From: Mytilus galloprovincialis
Taxonomy: Eukaryota; Mollusca; Bivalvia; Mytilida; Mytilidae
Length of the DNA stretch: 64,000 nucleotides
Reading direction: 5' to 3'
Assembly: GCF_965363235.1 (NCBI RefSeq)
Contig: NC_134838.1
Location: 3,539,001-3,603,000, forward strand
The notes under the pieces: generated by a model
The model's database searches: none
Seen by the model: the letters and a program-made list of their open reading frames with translations, nothing else
Told to the model about the DNA's origin: nothing
Shown here: in pieces, positions 59,557 through 64,000 of the stretch
Layout of the letters: each line of letters opens with the position of its first letter
Position numbering within the stretch: position 1 is the stretch's first letter
Translations under genes and position numbers: made by a program

Positions 59557-61690
59557 GTGGATTCAGTCGAGGATCAGGCAATAGCTAAAACGCGAGAACG
59601 AAGGCGTAAAAAATCTTTTCAATGGTTGAAGGCTGTGAGGTCGTTGAAACAAATCAGAATTAGAAGACGAAGTCGGTCTAAAAATACACATGATACATTA
59701 GTCTTGAAAAACCAAAATGTTGCAAAGCACCTGTACTTTCTTCATGACAAATATGTTGTTATCCCCGTATTACATTAACTACTAGATAAATAAATTAAGT
59801 ATTGACAATTCACTTGGAAACTCAACATAAACCCCAACGACACTTACCAAGGAGGAAATCCTGGATAATTATGTAAAGGTATGTTCACTGTTCCTTTGGA
59901 ATTTTAACCAAAGACGAGGAACTAGATCTTCTTTCACTGTATTGAAACCTCATTTACACGCGTGTACTTACAGACAGCGTTTCAAGTGATCCACCAAATA
60001 TCTTTCTAGATTATTAACATCAATCAGCAATCAAAAAATGGAATTCAAAATTATTTTGAAACTACATATTCTAGAGGCGGGATGGATCAGATGTGGATAC
60101 TTAAAATTGCAAATATCTATGACAGTACATACAATCTAAGACTGTGTAATCTTGCTATAGTCTTAAAACATTTGACTTTTGTACACTTTACACAAAATTT
60201 CGCCATTTTAAACGAAAAGACAAATTGAAAGAGTTGTTCCCACTTGGTTTTATGAAAAAGAATGGCCAAACGAAGATACAAGTATCTCTTCTTGAGGAGG
60301 AAACAATCATAATATGTACAAATGAACTCATCATAGATTAAATTTTGTATTTCTGATTCAAACAAACAATTTTCTGAAATTGACATCAACAATAAACTCA
60401 TCATAGATACCAGAATAGAATTTTAATATTTAAGTAAAAAAGACCAAATAAAGTAATGAAGTTGAAGAGCATCGAGGACCAAAATTCCTAAAAGTTTTGC
60501 CAAATACAGCTAAGGTAATCTATTCCTTAGGTAGAAAAGCCTTTGTATTTCAAAAATTCAAAGTTTTGTTAAAGGTTAATTTGTAAATATGAACATATCA
60601 ATGATAACTCAAGTCAACTCAGAAGTGCCGACTACTGTACTGGTGATACCTTCGGGGAATTAAAACTCCACCAGCAGTGGCATCGACCCATCACTGACCC
60701 AGTGGTGGTAAATAAACTCATAATAGATACCAGGATTGAAATTTTATATTTACGCCAGACGCGCGTTTTGTCTACAAAAGAGACTCGGCAGTGATGCTCG
60801 AATAAAACAATGTTAAAAAAGGCAAAATAAAGTACGAAGTTGAAGAGCATTGAGGACCAAAAATTGCTAAAAGTTTTCCTTAATACAGCTTAAATCAATA
60901 TTTGTTAGCTTTTGAAGACTTTTCAACAAACAATCAGAATTTCCATAGGAAGCAACTGTTCACCTCCCCTCGACCATTGTTCCTTCATTGATGAGGCTGA
61001 TTTATTACAGGCACTTCTTGTGGGAAGAATGAAAACACTAGCACGATTCATTTCTCTATAGAAATAATGTATTCTCACTCAATAATTCAATGTTAACCTT
61101 TCTTTAGTAACAATGTTGAATGCACCTATCCCATCGAACTTGAAATGAAGTTAACAACAGATACAATTAAGGCTGTCTTTATATCTTGATTTACATCTAG
61201 AAATTGACAATGGTCAGTTGAGAACAAACTTGACGACAAGAGATTATTTCTACTTAATTCCCAATTGTGAACTTTCCATTTCTACGTAGCAAAACCAAAT
61301 AAGCATCTGAATATGTATTATATATCTCCCCGTTGATAAGATATTCCTGGACTTGTATTTCCTATCATGATTTCCTTGATAAACGGTTGTTGCTCACAAA
61401 TGACCTGTTAAACCAGGAGTTCCAAAATGTGGAGTTGAAATCATCTCTTTACAAATCTAGATGCCACCACGAGTTGGTTGACCATTATGAAATGTTTCAC
61501 AGATGACGAAGGATATGTTCCAATTGTCCTAACCATAACATCGTCATCCTTTTCCTCAAAGGCGACCTACTAAAGTAGACTTATCACAGAGTTTGTACTT
61601 ACACAAGCAACACCTTAGAGGTCGCCCCCTTTTTATTCGTGGGGTTCATATTGCTCTGTCAGTAGTTCTCTATGTTGTGTTTTGAATACT
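59557..61690 (+). mobile_element. reverse-transcriptase element fossil, interrupted by a family I insertion
   Basis: Plus-strand blocks match the minus-strand copy at 56120-58345: LKQIRIRRRSRSKNTHDTL and FLHDKYVVIP near 59650-59775, YFETTYSRGG and QMWILK-like stretches near 60050-60110, palm-region remnants from about 60905, and the shared 3' tail from about 61600. The insertion at 60440-60900 splits it. Heavily eroded with many breaks, so older than the minus-strand copy. Confidence 0.6.
60440..60900 (-). repeat. interspersed family I, inserted in the RT fossil
   Basis: In plus orientation GAAGTTGAAGAGCATCGAGG, GGGGAATTAAAACTCCACC, then ATACCAGGATTGAAATTTTA and CGCGCGTTTTGTCTACAAAA are the inverse of 41365-41835. 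Two overlapping copies seem present (60450-60540 and 60640-60890). Confidence 0.65.
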
Positions 61691-61814
61691 GTTGCTTGTA
61701 TTTGTTTCTTTTTCTTTTTCCCTGGCATTGTTTATTTTCTCATTTGAGTTTGAAGGTCCCTTTAAGTATCCTTTGCCTCTGTTGTAGTATCCCAGAAATA
61801 GACTTCAGATACAG

Positions 61815-62340
61815 ATTATGTCCACCTTATAGTCATTTCATACACCAAATATAGGTGACCCAACTGCATACTGTAGTTGAAAAACAGACTGAAAAAAACA
61901 AAACTTCATCTTGAACACAAATCCATGAAAAAGATGTCAAGGGCAGATAAAACCTGTAAAACAGACATTAAAACCCTGCAATCACTTCAAATACCACATA
62001 CTGTATAAAGTATTTGAGAAATGGACCTTACCATGTAACTTTAGGCTTGATCACTTATCCATGAAATGAGGTCAAGGTCAAGGTCAGGTAAACCCTATCT
62101 GACACACATGTAAACCGGAGACCTTGCAAGGAACCCATATACTAAATATATCCATGTATGTGAAAAACTAACATGACAAATATCTATTCTATACAGTTCT
62201 TATGCAGTGGCTGAACCATAAAAATAAGGTTAAGACTATAAATCTACATGTGACAAACGACCACATATTGAAACTTCATAATAAAAGGCATCTGCAGACA
62301 AGGTATCAATCAATTTACCTTCTGAATTACAAAGCTTTAT
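61815..62340 (-). repeat. tandem-core cassette H, second array
   Basis: CATACACCAAATATAGGTGA and TCCATGAAATGAGGTCAAGG units as in 54205-55650. It carries overlapping TCAAGGTCAAGGTCA at 62072-62086. Confidence 0.6.
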
Positions 62341-63174
62341 AAATATGGTTTAAAACACCATTCTGAGAATTTTGATGCAACAAAACAGACAAAAACAAAC
62401 TAAGACAGGTGATTTTGTTCCTGTATCTGCACACTGTGAAATTGTTTAAGATGTGGTAATAGTCATAGTTTGAAGGATTAAAAATAGAAATAAAATTGAG
62501 AACCTGTTTATTATATAATATAACTAACATTATAAAGAAACATTTATATAAGATATATAAGATATGATGAAGATAAGGAGCTGCTACAAAATTGTAATCC
62601 TTATGTCTCACATTTTGAAATTTCATAGCAGGCAAGTCAAAAATGATTATTATTTATCTATATATTCTTTTTTTGATTTCTTTGACAGAAATAGAAAGGT
62701 TTTTGATATTCTGATTTTTTTTATTTATCATAACTTCTAGACATGCACAATCTTTTTTAAATGTTTACTCAAATTACTACTTTAAGATAATTATTTAAAA
62801 CTTAATATTTCTTTTGAATACTTTGCTGGTATCAAATAAATGATAGTCTGGACCTGTAAAATCAAACATATATAGAATTTATATTTTATGCTTATTCAAA
62901 ACTCTTTTTCTGTATAAAATTTCTAAAAGGTGATATAACATTTTTTAAGGCACTTACATGACTTATCTTCAATGTCTATGTATTAAGGCACTTATCTTCA
63001 AAGTCTATGTATTTTAACTAAACAGGATGCTAACTAATCAAATTTTAAAATGTACAAAGTTGTATTAGCTGTTGTTGAAGAAAACCAAGAGATTTGAGGA
63101 AAATCTCGCAATATTAGATATTTTCTTATGAGACTTTCAAGTCTGGATGTATACTTCTAATACACTTATATAAT
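62341..63174. other. AT-rich stretch, probable 3' flank of the gene at the right edge
   Basis: No gene or repeat structure was recognised. A duplicated GGCACTTA...TCTTCAATGTCTATGTATT block lies near 62950-63010. The poly-A site of the minus-strand gene is expected here. Confidence 0.4.
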
Positions 63175-64000
63175 TTATGACCTTTTCACCATGCCAACTA
63201 TACTGTTTAATAGTTTACTCTGTTTTATCATTTCTCCAATAGCCAGATGGGTCAAGTTTACAACTGATGCATTCTCAAAACTAATGTTTCCATTTAATGT
63301 GTAAGTATCACACTCTTTACTTGCAATAATGAATGTAACATGAAGATGTACAAAGCCGTCCATCACACTTTTTAATACCTTTAGAGATTCTCCTACAGAT
63401 CTACCTGTATCTATGGGACCTGTTGTCACTTTTACTAAATGTAATGTGGGCAAGCTCTCTTGTCTATCTTTCTTTGCCTTTTTTGCTCCATCATTTGCGG
63501 TTTCTGTGCAATTGTACAATATATAATCAACACCTTTCATGCTATCTATTGTTGGATGAACAATTAGGCAGCGCTCTATATTCTTTTCAATTTCGTCCTT
63601 TAAAAAGTATGCCATTTTTTCAACATTTCTGTTACGACCTTGACATTTTAATTTGGCAGAGACTTTTTCCAGATGAGATGCTGTAAGATTTATATAAGTT
63701 ATCTCCCTTAGATTTGAAATGATTGCTACAGATTGACACTGAGGTAATACACATCTGACTGATACATCCGATATCTTACACTTGGTTTCAGAGGTTGAAT
63801 CCCTAATATCACCAGGAACAATTAGTGTCCTTAACTGATACTGTAAACGAACAAGTTCATTCTCCATTTCTTTCCTAATTCCTTCTGAATGAAAACAAAT
63901 ATCTAACATGTTTTCAACCATTATTGCATCTTTGTTTTCAATAATAGAATGTACATCAAAGGGAAATAACTTCTCCCAATGCTTCAATAGCGCTGTAGGT
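63175..64000 (-). CDS. 3' end of an unidentified gene (partial)
   Basis: A minus-strand reading is open from the window edge through about 275 codons to a TAA at 63177-63175; no start lies inside, so this is the last exon, or part of it, of a gene continuing to the right. The predicted C-terminal region starts near LKHWEKLFPFDVHS, is mixed alpha/beta in character, has several cysteines (DVSVRCVLPQCQ, LKCQGRN) and ends IVGMVKRS. Hydrophobic strands such as HLHVTFIIASKECDTY suggest a folded intracellular domain. No membrane segment or repeat is seen. I do not recognise the family. Length and balanced composition make it a real coding exon. Confidence 0.75.
   Translation of the reverse strand, partial: PTALLKHWEKLFPFDVHSIIENKDAIMVENMLDICFHSEGIRKEMENELVRLQYQLRTLIVPGDIRDSTSETKCKISDVSVRCVLPQCQSVAIISNLREITYINLTASHLEKVSAKLKCQGRNRNVEKMAYFLKDEIEKNIERCLIVHPTIDSMKGVDYILYNCTETANDGAKKAKKDRQESLPTLHLVKVTTGPIDTGRSVGESLKVLKSVMDGFVHLHVTFIIASKECDTYTLNGNISFENASVVNLTHLAIGEMIKQSKLLNSIVGMVKRS

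Noticed and set aside
63985-63987. TTG as start of the right-edge gene
   Set aside because: The frame stays open to the window end, so this is simply an internal codon of a partial exon.

Overview
The window looks like nuclear DNA of a bivalve mollusc, most likely a mussel (Mytilus or a close relative). It is AT-rich, its genes are spread thinly over spliced exons with GT/AG borders, and it is crowded with interspersed repeats of types I associate with mussels: tandem-core cassettes, miniature inverted-repeat elements, tails of a reverse-transcriptase element, and B-box/propeller genes. Nothing suggests a prokaryote: there are no operons, no CRISPR array and no rRNA. The species call is from memory of such repeats, not from a search.

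Layout. Positions 1-14,330 hold the two recognisable ends of a small minus-strand gene of unknown function (first exon 14,142-14,324; last exon 1,372-1,485). Between them lies a large repeat field: an old satellite of about 59 bp, reverse-transcriptase fossils and nested DNA elements. A promoter-like patch with YY1- and CRE-type sequences lies at 14,390-14,460 and may serve genes on both sides.

The centrepiece is a six-coding-exon plus-strand gene at 17,930-26,627, predicted at 1,174 residues. It joins a zinc knuckle, a PRDM10/15-like PR domain (split by a glutamine-rich insert of about 300 residues), a degenerate finger, AT-hooks, and seven C2H2 fingers that match the PLAG1 family finger by finger. 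I do not know this PR-plus-PLAG arrangement from vertebrates, and it is the strongest novelty candidate here. Its introns hold a TIR-bearing element, a hAT-like element and a retroelement tail.

From 30 to 41 kb lie a broken minus-strand B-box/beta-propeller gene, related coding scraps in inverted orientation, a long tandem-core cassette and a 3.5 kb TIR-bounded element (37,597-41,132). That element carries an interrupted ORF of an uncharacterised protein family ending in a cysteine-rich tail. From 46.5 to 52.8 kb is a three-exon rhodopsin-like GPCR (332 residues) of the Tre1/moody-like sort. From 53 to 62 kb come tandem arrays, several with ERR/NR5A-like half-sites, and reverse-transcriptase fossils on both strands. 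The right edge (63,175-64,000, minus) is the 3' end of an unidentified gene that continues out of the window.

The complete host genes show no obvious shared pathway. Most of the remaining structure is explained by mobile elements inserting into one another.
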